Below are positions 1-8,615 of a stretch of DNA of 64,000 bases, in pieces. Origin of the DNA: Chryseobacterium indicum (lineage in GTDB: Bacteria > Bacteroidota > Bacteroidia > Flavobacteriales > Weeksellaceae); the NCBI RefSeq assembly GCF_021504595.1, contig NZ_JACSGT010000001.1:1364001-1428000 (forward strand), given 5' to 3'. The translations under genes were made by a program, and so were the position numbers. The notes below the pieces were generated by a model. It was not told the origin of the DNA and searched no databases. It saw only the letters and a list, made by a program, of their open reading frames with translations. Positions within the stretch are counted from its first letter, which is position 1; each line of letters opens with the position of its first letter.

Positions 1-1
1 T

Positions 2-337
2 GATAGCAAAAACAGTTATCCGTCTGAAAACAGACACGTTTTCAAATACAATATCGTTATCGAAAACGAAGGCAGTTTTCCTGTAAAAATCCTTAAAAGA
101 AAATGGCTGATTTTCGACGTAGGCTTCGGATATACAGAGATAATAGGGGATGGCGTAATCGGCCTGACTCCTGAGATTCCTACAGGCGAGAATTTCGCTT
201 ATTTTTCTAACGTCATGCTTCGTTCCGGGGTAGGAAATATGAGCGGAAAATACCTTGTAAAAAATATGGAAACGCAGGAAACTTTTGAAATTGATATTCC
301 TAAATTCAATCTTTTATCAGAAGTTTTAAGCAATTAA
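2..337 (+). CDS. apaG: ApaG domain protein (3' part only)
   Basis: The reading frame enters from the left edge and ends at TAA 335-337, leaving 111 residues of a protein usually about 125-130 long. ApaG hallmarks are visible: a beta strand FKYNIVIENEGSFPVKIL, the RKWLIFD stretch, GDGVIGLTPEIPTGENFAYF and the closing ETFEIDIPKFNL. ApaG is a small fibronectin-III-like beta-sandwich. In enterobacteria it is linked to cobalt/magnesium homeostasis and diadenosine tetraphosphate metabolism, but its biochemical role is not settled. The start and upstream neighbour are outside the window. The next gene is convergent with only 4 bases between the stop codons. The family call is firm; the function is not. 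Confidence 0.88.
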   Translation, partial: DSKNSYPSENRHVFKYNIVIENEGSFPVKILKRKWLIFDVGFGYTEIIGDGVIGLTPEIPTGENFAYFSNVMLRSGVGNMSGKYLVKNMETQETFEIDIPKFNLLSEVLSN

Positions 338-341
338 CAAA

Positions 342-1049
342 TTATTCTTTGATAAATTTATGTCTTGAGATACCATTTTTTGATGCTAATTCTAAAAAAT
401 AGCTTCCTTTAAGCAAAGCAGAAATATCAGTTTTAGTTTCATATTTATTTTGTAGAATCAATTTTCCTTCAGAATTGTAGATTTTAACCCATTCTATTTC
501 ATCTTTTGATTTTATGACTAAGTACTCATTTGCTGGATTAGGATAAATAAGTATATTTTTTTCTGATGTCTGATTGATATCGTTACTAGATAAAGTACCG
601 GATTGATAAAAAGCTTGATCTCCTAAATAATTTGTGAGTATCAGGTTTTTTATATTTCCTGTATAAGTAATTTGATAACTGTGTAAAGGTGAATATTGAC
701 TAAAATAGCCTGTATAGATAGAAGAAAATGTAATATTTTCAGGCAATGTACAATTATTTCCATTTCCTACACCATAGGTCCAAAAACTGAAATTATTTAC
801 TGTTATATCAAAATTATTTATCGTTCCCCAAATGCTTTGCTCACAAACAGAACTGCTTAAATTTGTTGACGTGGTATTTTGATCGTTAAAAGTAAGTATA
901 GGCACACTTATCTCAATATTTTGTGGAACATTATAAGTGATATTGTTCTTTACTACTTTTCTTAAATACCAATTTGTATTATAAAGATCTGCCTGAGCAG
1001 ATAAAAAACAACTAATAAATATAGCAAGAAAAAATAAATTTTTGTTCAT
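342..1049 (-). CDS. Secreted protein with T9SS type A sorting domain
   Basis: A 235-residue protein that starts with a typical signal peptide (MNKNLFFLAIFISCFLSAQA). It ends in a type IX secretion sorting domain from about residue 165: the YPNPANEYLVI signature, the VKIYNSEGKLI strand, LLKGSYFLEL and the terminal basic HKFIKE. Such domains direct export across the outer membrane and are then cleaved or anchored. The middle (about 20-160) begins NTNWYLRKVV and contains cysteines but no catalytic motif I recognise. The NTNWYLRKV opening resembles META/HslJ-like domains of other flavobacterial cargo, but this is a weak impression. It is the last gene of a minus-strand group. Export route is confident; function unknown. 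Confidence 0.8.
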   Translation of the reverse strand: MNKNLFFLAIFISCFLSAQADLYNTNWYLRKVVKNNITYNVPQNIEISVPILTFNDQNTTSTNLSSSVCEQSIWGTINNFDITVNNFSFWTYGVGNGNNCTLPENITFSSIYTGYFSQYSPLHSYQITYTGNIKNLILTNYLGDQAFYQSGTLSSNDINQTSEKNILIYPNPANEYLVIKSKDEIEWVKIYNSEGKLILQNKYETKTDISALLKGSYFLELASKNGISRHKFIKE

Positions 1050-1067
1050 CTCTTTTTATTTTTAAAA

Positions 1068-1625
1068 TTACAATTTTTTTATATACCTATTTAAAATAGA
1101 ATTGTTTATCTCATCATTTTCCGTCATGAATAATTTTTCAAAAGCCAGTAAAGATATTTTAGCACAAACCTCTGCATCATCACCGGCTCTGTGATGGTTG
1201 AAACTGATCTGATGATATTCAGCAAGATGTTTTAATCCATATCTCGGAAGATAATTCCATGATTTTTTAGCTAACTGGATACTGCAAAGATAATTTAGCT
1301 TCGGCGTGAACATTCCGTAATGATTCAGGCATCCGCGAAGCACACCTGCGTCAAATCCTGCATTATGGGCAATCATTAACGTTCCGTACATCATTTCTTC
1401 CACTTCATACCAGATTTCGTCAAAAGTAGGAGCGTCTTTCACATCATCCGGAAGAATGCCGTGAACATCCACATTAAACGGGCTGAAATAAGGAAAACTT
1501 GGTGGCTTGATGAGCCATGTTTTGGTCTCAATGATTTTTGAATCCTGTACAACACAGATTCCCAGTTCACAGGCGGAGTTTCGCTCGTGAGTTGCTGTTT
1601 CAAAATCTATTGCACAAAAATCCAT
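1068..1625 (-). CDS. DnaQ-like 3'-5' exonuclease (DEDDh family)
   Basis: 185 residues forming an exonuclease domain of the DNA polymerase III epsilon type. Motif I is FCAIDFETAT (catalytic D and E near residues 7-9), motif II is AHNAGFDAGVL and motif III is HHRAGDDAEVCA, with the H and D of the DEDDh set. Family members remove nucleotides from 3' ends using two metal ions. The protein lacks a polymerase or GIY-YIG extension, so it is a stand-alone exonuclease rather than proofreading PolC or a UvrC-like fusion. It lies 30 bp from the glycosyltransferase upstream on the same strand. The biological substrate (DNA repair intermediate or RNA) cannot be read from sequence. Confidence 0.88.
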   Translation of the reverse strand: MDFCAIDFETATHERNSACELGICVVQDSKIIETKTWLIKPPSFPYFSPFNVDVHGILPDDVKDAPTFDEIWYEVEEMMYGTLMIAHNAGFDAGVLRGCLNHYGMFTPKLNYLCSIQLAKKSWNYLPRYGLKHLAEYHQISFNHHRAGDDAEVCAKISLLAFEKLFMTENDEINNSILNRYIKKL

Positions 1626-1655
1626 AAGTAAAGTTTATTGTTTTGAGTTAAGGGA

Positions 1656-2642
1656 TTAAATTTTCTTTTTACTACCTAAAAAATGTTTGAAAACAAGCCA
1701 TTTGGTTTGATAATAATCTGTTTTCTGATGCTTCTGGCGGCGTTTTAAAGTGCCGGGAATCTGCGCATAAAATCCGAAATGCCCTTTCAAAACTGCCCAG
1801 AAATGAGAAATCCCGTTCTTATAAGCAAAATAAAATGAGGCAGCTCCGTCAAGACACAATCTGAAAAAAATCAGCCATATCAGTCTTGGAAAAGGCAGAT
1901 TCTTCAGCAACATCGAAAAGTTATTCCGGATGTTTAAAAAAGTTTTCTGTGCGCTCTGCTTGTTCAAAGTTCCTCCGCCAACGTGATATACCTTAGATCT
2001 TCCGGTATAAAAAATTTTCTTTCCGGAATTAATCAGTCTCCAGCAAAGATCAATTTCTTCCTGATGCGCAAAAAAACGTTCATCAAAACCCTTTTGATCC
2101 CAAAAATCCTTGCTTCGGATAAATAAACAGCATCCGGAAGCCCAGAAAATTTCCGTTTCATCATCATACTGCTCTTTATCTTCTTCCAGATCATCAAAAA
2201 CTCTTCCTCTGCAATACGGATAACCCAAATTATCAATCAAACCGCCTCCTGCACCGGCAAATTCGAAGTAGTTTTTATTGTTGTAGGAAAGAATTTTGGG
2301 CTGAACTGCTGCAATGGAAGAATCTTTTTCAAAAAGTTCCAAAACAGGATCGATCCAGTTTTCGGTAACCTCCACATCGGAATTCAGAAGGCAGTACAAT
2401 TCATTTTTAATTTCTTTTAAACCTTCATTATAACCTCCTGCAAAACCGTAATTTTTATTGTTTTTAATAATCTTTACCGAAGGAAAATTCTGTTGAAGAA
2501 AATCGAGAGAATCATCGGTGGAAAGATTGTCAATTACATAAATATCAGCATTTTGAGAAAACTGAATAACATTCGGAAGAAATTTTTCCAGCCAGCTTTT
2601 TCCGTTCCAGTTTAAAATGGCGACTGCTAATTTTTTCGACAT
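1656..2642 (-). CDS. Family 2 glycosyltransferase
   Basis: A 328-residue GT-A glycosyltransferase. The N-terminus AVAILNWNGKSWLEKFLPNV, the nucleotide-binding IDNLSTDDS and the LLNSDVEVTENWI segment (metal-binding DxD region, here SDV) are typical of GT2 enzymes. EEIDLCWRL near residue 195 supplies the usual ED-type catalytic region. The C-terminus has a hydrophobic stretch around 255-275 that could associate with the membrane. Its start is 6 bp from the stop of the acyltransferase gene upstream, so the two are almost certainly co-transcribed. This suggests work on lipid A, another glycolipid or surface polysaccharide. Donor and acceptor sugars cannot be assigned. Confidence 0.9.
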   Translation of the reverse strand: MSKKLAVAILNWNGKSWLEKFLPNVIQFSQNADIYVIDNLSTDDSLDFLQQNFPSVKIIKNNKNYGFAGGYNEGLKEIKNELYCLLNSDVEVTENWIDPVLELFEKDSSIAAVQPKILSYNNKNYFEFAGAGGGLIDNLGYPYCRGRVFDDLEEDKEQYDDETEIFWASGCCLFIRSKDFWDQKGFDERFFAHQEEIDLCWRLINSGKKIFYTGRSKVYHVGGGTLNKQSAQKTFLNIRNNFSMLLKNLPFPRLIWLIFFRLCLDGAASFYFAYKNGISHFWAVLKGHFGFYAQIPGTLKRRQKHQKTDYYQTKWLVFKHFLGSKKKI

Positions 2643-2648
2643 GAGAAA

Positions 2649-3533
2649 TTAAATTTTTTCTGAATCAAAATTTTTGATGGAATCCTGATATTTCCATTTT
2701 CTGTGGGACCATAAATAATTATCGGGCCTTTTATTCAATGTGTTTTCCAATAATTTATGGAATTTTTTTACGACTTCATTTTCTGCAAATTTTTCTCCGT
2801 CAGGATAAATTCTGTGATAATTGACCTGATAATAACCGCGTTTTACCTTCTTCATTTCACAATAAATGAACGCCAGATCCATTCTTGTTGCCAGTTTATC
2901 ATAACCGATGAAAACCGGAGTTCTCTGGTTTAAAAATTCCAGACCGTAGTTTACGTGGGAAAAGTGGGGAGTCTGATCTGCCACAAACATATACGCAGAA
3001 TCGCCGTCATTTTTTGAACGGAAGATATTCAGAATCACTTCATTGGCTTCCAAAGCTTCGTTCCCAAATTTGTTGCGGACTTTTTTCATTTGGTTTTCCC
3101 AGAAATCGCTGTTCACTTTTCGGTAAACCGGATGACAGTGCTTTTGAGGAATTACTCTCGCTAAAGCATTGATCCATTCCCAGTTGAAGACGTGCCCTGC
3201 AAGCATAATCACATTTTTACCTTCCGCTTTTGCTTCATGAAAAACTTCCTGATTGATGTGCTGCATTCTTACCCGCGATTCCGTTTCGGAAATACTGAAA
3301 GATTTTACTGTTTCTACAAGATAATCTGAAAAATTCAGATAAAACTTCTTCCGGATTTCTGCAATGTCTTCATCTGTTTTTTGAGGAAAAGACTTCCTCA
3401 GATTTTGTGTAATTACATTTTTTCTGTACCCGACAATATAGTGATTCAGAAAGAACATGATGTCTGAAAATACATATAAAACTTTCAGGGGAAGTTTGGA
3501 AATCAGATATAATATTTTGATAAGGAAATTCAT
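2649..3533 (-). CDS. LpxL/HtrB-type lysophospholipid acyltransferase
   Basis: 294 residues of the lipid A biosynthesis acyltransferase family. The catalytic H-x4-E motif is in LAGHVFNWEW (H114, E119). The N-terminal 35 residues are hydrophobic and probably anchor it to the inner membrane, and VADQTPHFSHVNY and LNQRTPVFIGYDKLA match the substrate-binding region. Members transfer a secondary acyl chain onto lipid A or a related lipid at the cytoplasmic face. Coupling to the downstream glycosyltransferase (6 bp gap) supports an envelope lipid role. The start at 3533 follows a TAAATTTG box 8 bp upstream, which would make the mRNA leader very short. Some Bacteroidetes relatives act on aminolipids instead, so the exact acceptor is open. 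Confidence 0.87.
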   Translation of the reverse strand: MNFLIKILYLISKLPLKVLYVFSDIMFFLNHYIVGYRKNVITQNLRKSFPQKTDEDIAEIRKKFYLNFSDYLVETVKSFSISETESRVRMQHINQEVFHEAKAEGKNVIMLAGHVFNWEWINALARVIPQKHCHPVYRKVNSDFWENQMKKVRNKFGNEALEANEVILNIFRSKNDGDSAYMFVADQTPHFSHVNYGLEFLNQRTPVFIGYDKLATRMDLAFIYCEMKKVKRGYYQVNYHRIYPDGEKFAENEVVKKFHKLLENTLNKRPDNYLWSHRKWKYQDSIKNFDSEKI

Positions 3534-3541
3534 AAAACATG

Positions 3542-3549
3542 CAAATTTA
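3542..3549 (-). promoter_or_regulatory. Candidate -7 box TAAATTTG
   Basis: Read on the minus strand this is TAAATTTG, a match to the Bacteroidetes TAnnTTTG element, just upstream of the acyltransferase start at 3533. No clear TTTG -33 box was seen at the expected spacing, so support is partial. Confidence 0.45.
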
Positions 3550-3612
3550 CGTATAATAAAATTATGGTTCTGTTTTTGCTTACAAATAGTATTATTTTTT
3601 TATTTTTAACGT

Positions 3613-4191
3613 ATGAAAAAATTATCATTAATCGCATTTCTGGGTTTAAGTTCCATTGCTTTCTCCCAGAATACCAATACCGTAAGACAGGAAGTTAAAA
3701 GTGGTTCGGAAGAAAAATCGTTATTGGTAAAGACAGATCAGACCGAACTGGATGCCAAGAAAAAGGCAGCGGAAGAAAAAGCGAAGCTTCCAAAACCTTA
3801 TGATCCGAAAGCAGATGCAGAAAAAGATATACAGAATCTGATTGCAAAAGCTAAAAAGGAAAAGAAAAACATCATGATTCAGGCGGGAGGAAACTGGTGC
3901 ATCTGGTGTTTAAGATTCAATCAGTATGTACAGACTACGCCGGAACTGAAGAAATTAGTGGACGACAATTATATATATTATCACCTGAATTATTCTCCGG
4001 AAAACAAAAATGAAAAAATCTTTGCGAAGTACGGCGATCCGGGAACCAAATTCGGATATCCGGTTTTCATCGTTCTGGATCAGAATGGTAAAATGATCCA
4101 CGTTCAGCAAAGCGATGTTTTAGAGGAAGGAAAAGGATACAGCCTTGAAAAAGTGAAAGAATTTTTCAATGTCTGGTCTCCAAGATCATAG
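3613..4191 (+). CDS. Secreted thioredoxin-fold protein with CxxC
   Basis: 192 residues with a signal peptide (MKKLSLIAFLGLSSIAFSQN). A charged, lysine- and glutamate-rich linker follows (about 25-75), then a thioredoxin-like domain with the redox motif C96-I-W-C99 in GGNWCIWCLRF. The later FGYPVFIVLDQNGK supplies the cis-proline loop and strand. It resembles the DUF255/thioredoxin_7 group that acts in the periplasm as a disulfide reductase or isomerase. It stands alone on the plus strand between minus-strand genes and is followed by a strong terminator. Its redox partner is unknown. Confidence 0.85.
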   Translation: MKKLSLIAFLGLSSIAFSQNTNTVRQEVKSGSEEKSLLVKTDQTELDAKKKAAEEKAKLPKPYDPKADAEKDIQNLIAKAKKEKKNIMIQAGGNWCIWCLRFNQYVQTTPELKKLVDDNYIYYHLNYSPENKNEKIFAKYGDPGTKFGYPVFIVLDQNGKMIHVQQSDVLEEGKGYSLEKVKEFFNVWSPRS

Positions 4192-4193
4192 CC

Positions 4194-4226
4194 AAAAACC
4201 GGGAATTTTTTCCCGGTTTTTATTTT
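4194..4226. terminator. Bidirectional rho-independent terminator
   Basis: An 11-bp stem (AAAAACCGGGA with TCCCGGTTTTT) around a short T-rich loop, flanked by A and T runs. It can serve both the thioredoxin gene and the convergent aldehyde dehydrogenase gene, whose stop codon lies at its right edge. Confidence 0.9.
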
Positions 4227-5586
4227 ACATGAATTTTTTAATCCAGCTTAATTTTTTATCAGAATACGGCGGATATTTCATATTCGGTTCTCCCCATGTT
4301 GCTTTTTCCAGAATAGATTTCTGATGCGAGAACGTATCAAACCCGAATTTCCCGTGATAATTTCCGATCCCTGAATTTCCTACGCCGCCAAACGGAAGAT
4401 TATCATTTCCCAGATGCATAATAACATCATTGATGCATCCTCCTCCGAAAGACAGTTTATTTTTAAAATTGTCCTTTTCTTCAGAATTATTTGTAAAAAG
4501 ATAGGCTGCCAACGGTTTTTCATGCTCTAAAATTTCATTCAGAACAATATTATAATTGGTAAAAGAAATAACAGGCAGAATCGGTCCGAAAATCTCTTCC
4601 TGCATTACAGCATCATTCCAATTAACATCGGTAAGAACGGTGGGTTCAATATATAATTTTTCTCTGTCCCAATTTCCGCCGAAATAAATTTTATCTTTAT
4701 TAATCATTTTAATCAGCCTGTCAAAATTCCTTTCGTTGATAATTCTGGTATAGTGATCGGAATCAGGCAGATAATTGAATTCTTTAATGTACTTTCTCAG
4801 CAGTTCCAGAAACTGTTCCTGAATAGATTCTTCAACTAAAAGATAATCAGGAGCAACGCAGGTCTGTCCGGCATTAAGGAATTTTCCCCAGACAATTCTT
4901 TTAGCGGCAACTTCAAAATCGGCATCTTTGGTAATAATGGCAGGCGATTTTCCACCCAGTTCAAGCGTTACAGGCGTTAAATTTTCTGCAGCAGCCTGAT
5001 AAACAATCTTCCCGACTTTCGTACTTCCGGTAAAAAATATTTTATCAAATTTTTGTTTTAAAATTACCGTTGTTTCATCAACGCCGCCTTCATAAACATA
5101 CAAATATTCTGGAGGAAAATTTGTATTGATGATTTCTGCCATGATTTTCATGGTGTTTTCAGCAATTTCGCTGGGTTTCAGAATACAGCAGTTTCCGGCT
5201 GCCAAAGCGGCAACAACAGGAGAAATGGATAGCTGATAAGGATAATTCCACGCTCCGATTACCAGTACATTTCCTAAGGGTTCGGATAAAATTCTGCTTG
5301 TCCCGATCTGGTTAACAAGATTGGTACTTACTTTTTTAGGTTTGGAAAGCGATTTTAGGTTCTTCAGATAAAAATCAATATCATTCAGAATAAAGGAAAT
5401 CTCTGTAGTAAATGTATCAAATGCAGATTTTCCAAAATCTTTGTGAATAGCTTCGTACAGGAGATTTTCGTTTTTAATAATCAGATCTTTGAGTTTTTCA
5501 AGATACATCTTTCGAAACTTGATGTTTTTCGTCTGCTGTGTTTTGAAAAAGTCTTTCTGCTTCGCTACAATTTCCTGAATTTCCAT
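4225..5586 (-). CDS. Aldehyde dehydrogenase family protein
   Basis: A 453-residue NAD(P)+-dependent aldehyde dehydrogenase. Catalytic features are complete: N114 in GAWNYPYQLS, the FFTGSTKVG nucleotide-binding loop, general-base E209 in TLELGGKSP and nucleophile C243 in NAGQTCVAPDYLL. EEIFGPILPV and FGGVGNSGIG are standard C-terminal signatures. The length is shorter than 490-500-residue ALDHs. It matches the class 3 / fatty-aldehyde and coniferyl-type group, which often has a C-terminal hydrophobic tail; none is evident here. The gene is monocistronic. A detoxification role for medium or long aldehydes is a family-based inference. Confidence 0.93.
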   Translation of the reverse strand: MEIQEIVAKQKDFFKTQQTKNIKFRKMYLEKLKDLIIKNENLLYEAIHKDFGKSAFDTFTTEISFILNDIDFYLKNLKSLSKPKKVSTNLVNQIGTSRILSEPLGNVLVIGAWNYPYQLSISPVVAALAAGNCCILKPSEIAENTMKIMAEIINTNFPPEYLYVYEGGVDETTVILKQKFDKIFFTGSTKVGKIVYQAAAENLTPVTLELGGKSPAIITKDADFEVAAKRIVWGKFLNAGQTCVAPDYLLVEESIQEQFLELLRKYIKEFNYLPDSDHYTRIINERNFDRLIKMINKDKIYFGGNWDREKLYIEPTVLTDVNWNDAVMQEEIFGPILPVISFTNYNIVLNEILEHEKPLAAYLFTNNSEEKDNFKNKLSFGGGCINDVIMHLGNDNLPFGGVGNSGIGNYHGKFGFDTFSHQKSILEKATWGEPNMKYPPYSDKKLSWIKKFM

Positions 5587-5814
5587 AAAACAAAATTTTC
5601 TGAATTATAGCAAATTTTTTGCCTAAATACGGTTTAAATTTTATTAACCGCAAAAATCACAAAATATCAGCAGAAATTTTCTTTAAGGTTGGTTGGTTTA
5701 ATGGAAAAGCTTACGGTAACTTTAGAAAAAACTGAGATTTTTATTGTTTTGATAATTTTCAATATTCTGATCATTGCTGTATGATTTTCTTTTTCGACTT
5801 TTGTTGCTCATCCT

Positions 5815-7377
5815 TTACATAATATTTCTCACGGCAATTTTCACCGGATGATACAGTAAAATAATCACTGCGGTAATTAAAGCGAGCCAGAACAATCCTG
5901 TAAAAATCTCCATATTGGAAAGCAGAATTGCCTGTGAATTTATTTTTGACTTAAAAATTCCGGCAGTGACAGACAAAGAGTCATTAACCGGAAGTTTCGA
6001 AATGGTATTTCCAAAAATCTGGTTCCATTGTGAAGCGAAAATCGGGTTTGTGCTTACAAATTCTGAACTTAAAGAATCGGAATGTTTTAACGTTAAAAAT
6101 AGCATCAGATTCTGCATCAACGCATAACCGATTGCCGTTGTCCAGAATCTTGTGGCAGTTCCTACTGCGGTCGCATTGGAAACGTACTGTTCCGGCATTC
6201 CTGCAACTAAAAAGAATACAAGCGGAGTAAAAAGTAAGCCTTGTCCGACTCCCTGAAGAAACAAGGGCGGACAAATCGTCTGAAGTGTTGTATCCGGATA
6301 AAAAGTGTAGGTAAACCATGCGCTGTCTATGGCTAAAATTAAAAATCCGGTAAAAAATACAAGCCTTGAAGATGCCCCTTTCGTGATGCACAATGCGGAC
6401 AGAAAAACGCCCAAAAGACTTCCTGCAACGTTCCAGTATTGTACTTCCACAATATAATCCCACTGCCATTTCCAGACAACAGCCATCACGCTGTATACAT
6501 TGTTGATAGAAGCTCTGAGAATATAAAAGATGAAGAAAAGAATAACGCCTACAATTACATTTTTTGAACTGAAAACTTCAAAATGAAAAAACGGGCGCGG
6601 CTGATTTCTCTGTTTCAGCATGAATAATCCTCCAAAAATCAGGAACAGTAAAAAACAGAATACAATAGTATCAGATTCAAACCACATCAGTCTTTTTCCG
6701 TAGATCAGCGCGTAACCTCCTGCCTGAAGACATCCCCAAAGCAAAAACCAGCTTGCAATATCAAGCTGATACAAAGGTTTTTTCGGGAAAAATCTGTTTT
6801 TATTGAAAATAGCAAAAGCCATTACCAGAACAAAAACATGAAAATAGACCATCATGAGAATCATGTGTCGGAAATCATAGTTTTCTATGCTTGATTTCAG
6901 CAGGGAAGTGGTTAATGTTCCGCCTGTAAGAATAATGGTGTACATAAAAAGATAGGCAATTTCCTTGGCGTGTTTTGTCTTTAATTCAGCCACAATCAGC
7001 GGAAGAAATATGGCTCCTTCCAGAACTCCAAAAATTCCTTCCAGAAAACGGATGATAAGAATAATATGATAATCATGCGTAACGGAAAGTCCGTAAAGAA
7101 TAAGAACCGAAGCGGAAGACATCAGCAAAGTATAATATTTTACGCTGAAATATGCCATAAAACGCTGTATCACCAAAAGCGTGACCACAAATGTTCCGTA
7201 CATCAGGATCATGAGATACTGAATATCATCCGAATCTGCATCCATAAAAGAAGCGGTAAAAGCACTGTTGGAATGCAGGAGAGACAAAAGCATCAGATGC
7301 GGAAAAAGCGCGAGAATAAGGAGCGGAAGCTTCAGCCACTGCGGAACCCATCGATGATAAACTGAATTGTGATGCAT
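5815..7377 (-). CDS. MFS multidrug efflux permease (EmrB-like)
   Basis: 520 residues with about 14 hydrophobic segments, starting near LKLPLLILALFPHLMLLSL and ending LFWLALITAVIILLY, as in the DHA2 (drug:H+ antiporter, 14-TM) family. IIRFLEGIFGVLEGAIFLPLI resembles motif C-type helix packing. It is the last gene of a TolC-HlyD-MFS set on the minus strand, separated from HlyD by 187 bp of low-complexity DNA. Family knowledge predicts an inner-membrane pump that passes substrates to the HlyD adaptor and the TolC channel. The substrate is unknown. The divergent AraC-type gene is a plausible regulator. Confidence 0.87.
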   Translation of the reverse strand: MHHNSVYHRWVPQWLKLPLLILALFPHLMLLSLLHSNSAFTASFMDADSDDIQYLMILMYGTFVVTLLVIQRFMAYFSVKYYTLLMSSASVLILYGLSVTHDYHIILIIRFLEGIFGVLEGAIFLPLIVAELKTKHAKEIAYLFMYTIILTGGTLTTSLLKSSIENYDFRHMILMMVYFHVFVLVMAFAIFNKNRFFPKKPLYQLDIASWFLLWGCLQAGGYALIYGKRLMWFESDTIVFCFLLFLIFGGLFMLKQRNQPRPFFHFEVFSSKNVIVGVILFFIFYILRASINNVYSVMAVVWKWQWDYIVEVQYWNVAGSLLGVFLSALCITKGASSRLVFFTGFLILAIDSAWFTYTFYPDTTLQTICPPLFLQGVGQGLLFTPLVFFLVAGMPEQYVSNATAVGTATRFWTTAIGYALMQNLMLFLTLKHSDSLSSEFVSTNPIFASQWNQIFGNTISKLPVNDSLSVTAGIFKSKINSQAILLSNMEIFTGLFWLALITAVIILLYHPVKIAVRNIM

Positions 7378-7522
7378 GATTAATTAAATAAAGGAAATAA
7401 AAATTGCGAAAAGACAGAAAATTGTAAAAAAAGATAAGATGGCAAAATTGTATTCTGCCTTTTCGCTAAAAAATAATTGATTGGTTAATTAAAAATCCGA
7501 GAAAAATGAAAACACTAAAAAA

Positions 7523-7569
7523 AACTCAAACCCTCTCACTCTCTCACTCTCAAACATTCAAACTCTAAA
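7523..7569. repeat. Low-complexity CT-rich repeat (inverted partner at 10.9 kb)
   Basis: On the plus strand this reads as repeated CTCTCAC/CTCAAAC units. Its complement is TTTGAGAGT-like and matches the purine-rich block at 10899-10985 in opposite orientation. In both places it begins at or just after a stop codon, in the sense direction of the gene. Confidence 0.6.
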
Positions 7570-8611
7570 TCTTCCTCGCACTCACCAGAACATTCATTCC
7601 GGAAAGCAATTTTTCATTGTTTTGATTTTTATTGAGAATGATTTTTACCGGAAATCGCTGTTCAATCTTTACAAAATTTCCTGTTGCATTGTCCGGTTTT
7701 ACCAAAGAAAACTGAGAACCAGAAGCGGGAGAAACCGACACGATTTTTCCTTTAAATTCAACATCAGGATACGCATCTGCGGTGATAATGACTTCTTTTT
7801 TCTGATCGATTTGTCCCAACTGCGTTTCTTTATAATTGGCAATGATCCATTTTTCTTTGCTCACGATCTGAACCAAAGCCTGACCTTCTTTGATGAGCTG
7901 TCCTTCCTGAATGGTTTTCTTTCCTACCCAACCGTCGTAAGGCGCAGTAACATAGGTGTAAGAAAGAAAAAGTTTGGCATTGTTAAGATTGGCAGAACTT
8001 TGCTGTACCTGACTTTTTACCGGAGCGATTTTAGTTTTTTGCTCACTAACGCCTGCTTTCACGGCATTTTTTTGCTGTTCTAAAGCCAAAAGACTCGCTT
8101 TTGCCTGTTCGTACAAAGCTTTTGCATTTTCAAACTGCTGATCGGTTGCTGCATCTTCATCCACTAAATTTTTATACCGTTTAAAGTCCTGTTCGGTTTT
8201 CCAGATGTCGATTTTGGCGGAAGCAATTTTTGCATCAATAATTTTAGTGTCACTTTCTTTCGCATTCACTCCGCTTTCGATGGTGTTGATATTATCTGAA
8301 TTGGCATGGAGACCGGCTTCCGCTATTTTTATCTGATTGATAAACTCGCGGTTGTCGATGATCACTAAAGTATCGCCTTTATGCACAAACTGGTTTTCAT
8401 TGAATCTTATTGTCTTTATAAAACCCGAAACTTTACTGGAAACCGGCGTAATGTACTGTTCGATCTGTGCATCGTTGGTCGTTACATTTTTTCTCGAAAA
8501 AAGGTAGAAACTCAGCATTCCTGCAATTCCGCTGATGATAAGAATCCACGCCAAAACGCTGATGATTTTATTAATTCTTTTTTCCTTTTGTGTTAATTGT
8601 TTCTTCGCCAT
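7565..8611 (-). CDS. HlyD/EmrA-type membrane fusion protein
   Basis: 348 residues. One N-terminal membrane anchor (about 18-38, ISVLAWILIISGIAGMLSFYL) is followed by a biotinyl/lipoyl half-motif (VSGFIKTIRFNENQFVHKGD). A long alpha-helical hairpin (about 85-205, rich in K, A, Q and E) leads to the second half-motif (VTAPYDGWVGKKTIQEGQLI). This is the adaptor of tripartite efflux pumps. I place the start at ATG 8611, four bases after the TolC stop. An in-frame TTG at 8629 would overlap TolC and looks less likely. Tight coupling to TolC indicates co-translation. Confidence 0.9.
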   Translation of the reverse strand: MAKKQLTQKEKRINKIISVLAWILIISGIAGMLSFYLFSRKNVTTNDAQIEQYITPVSSKVSGFIKTIRFNENQFVHKGDTLVIIDNREFINQIKIAEAGLHANSDNINTIESGVNAKESDTKIIDAKIASAKIDIWKTEQDFKRYKNLVDEDAATDQQFENAKALYEQAKASLLALEQQKNAVKAGVSEQKTKIAPVKSQVQQSSANLNNAKLFLSYTYVTAPYDGWVGKKTIQEGQLIKEGQALVQIVSKEKWIIANYKETQLGQIDQKKEVIITADAYPDVEFKGKIVSVSPASGSQFSLVKPDNATGNFVKIEQRFPVKIILNKNQNNEKLLSGMNVLVSARKI

Positions 8612-8615
8612 AGTT

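Noticed and set aside
5984..6469. A 161-codon frame within the MFS pump gene
   Set aside because: Alternative frame of a clear membrane transporter; no family features.
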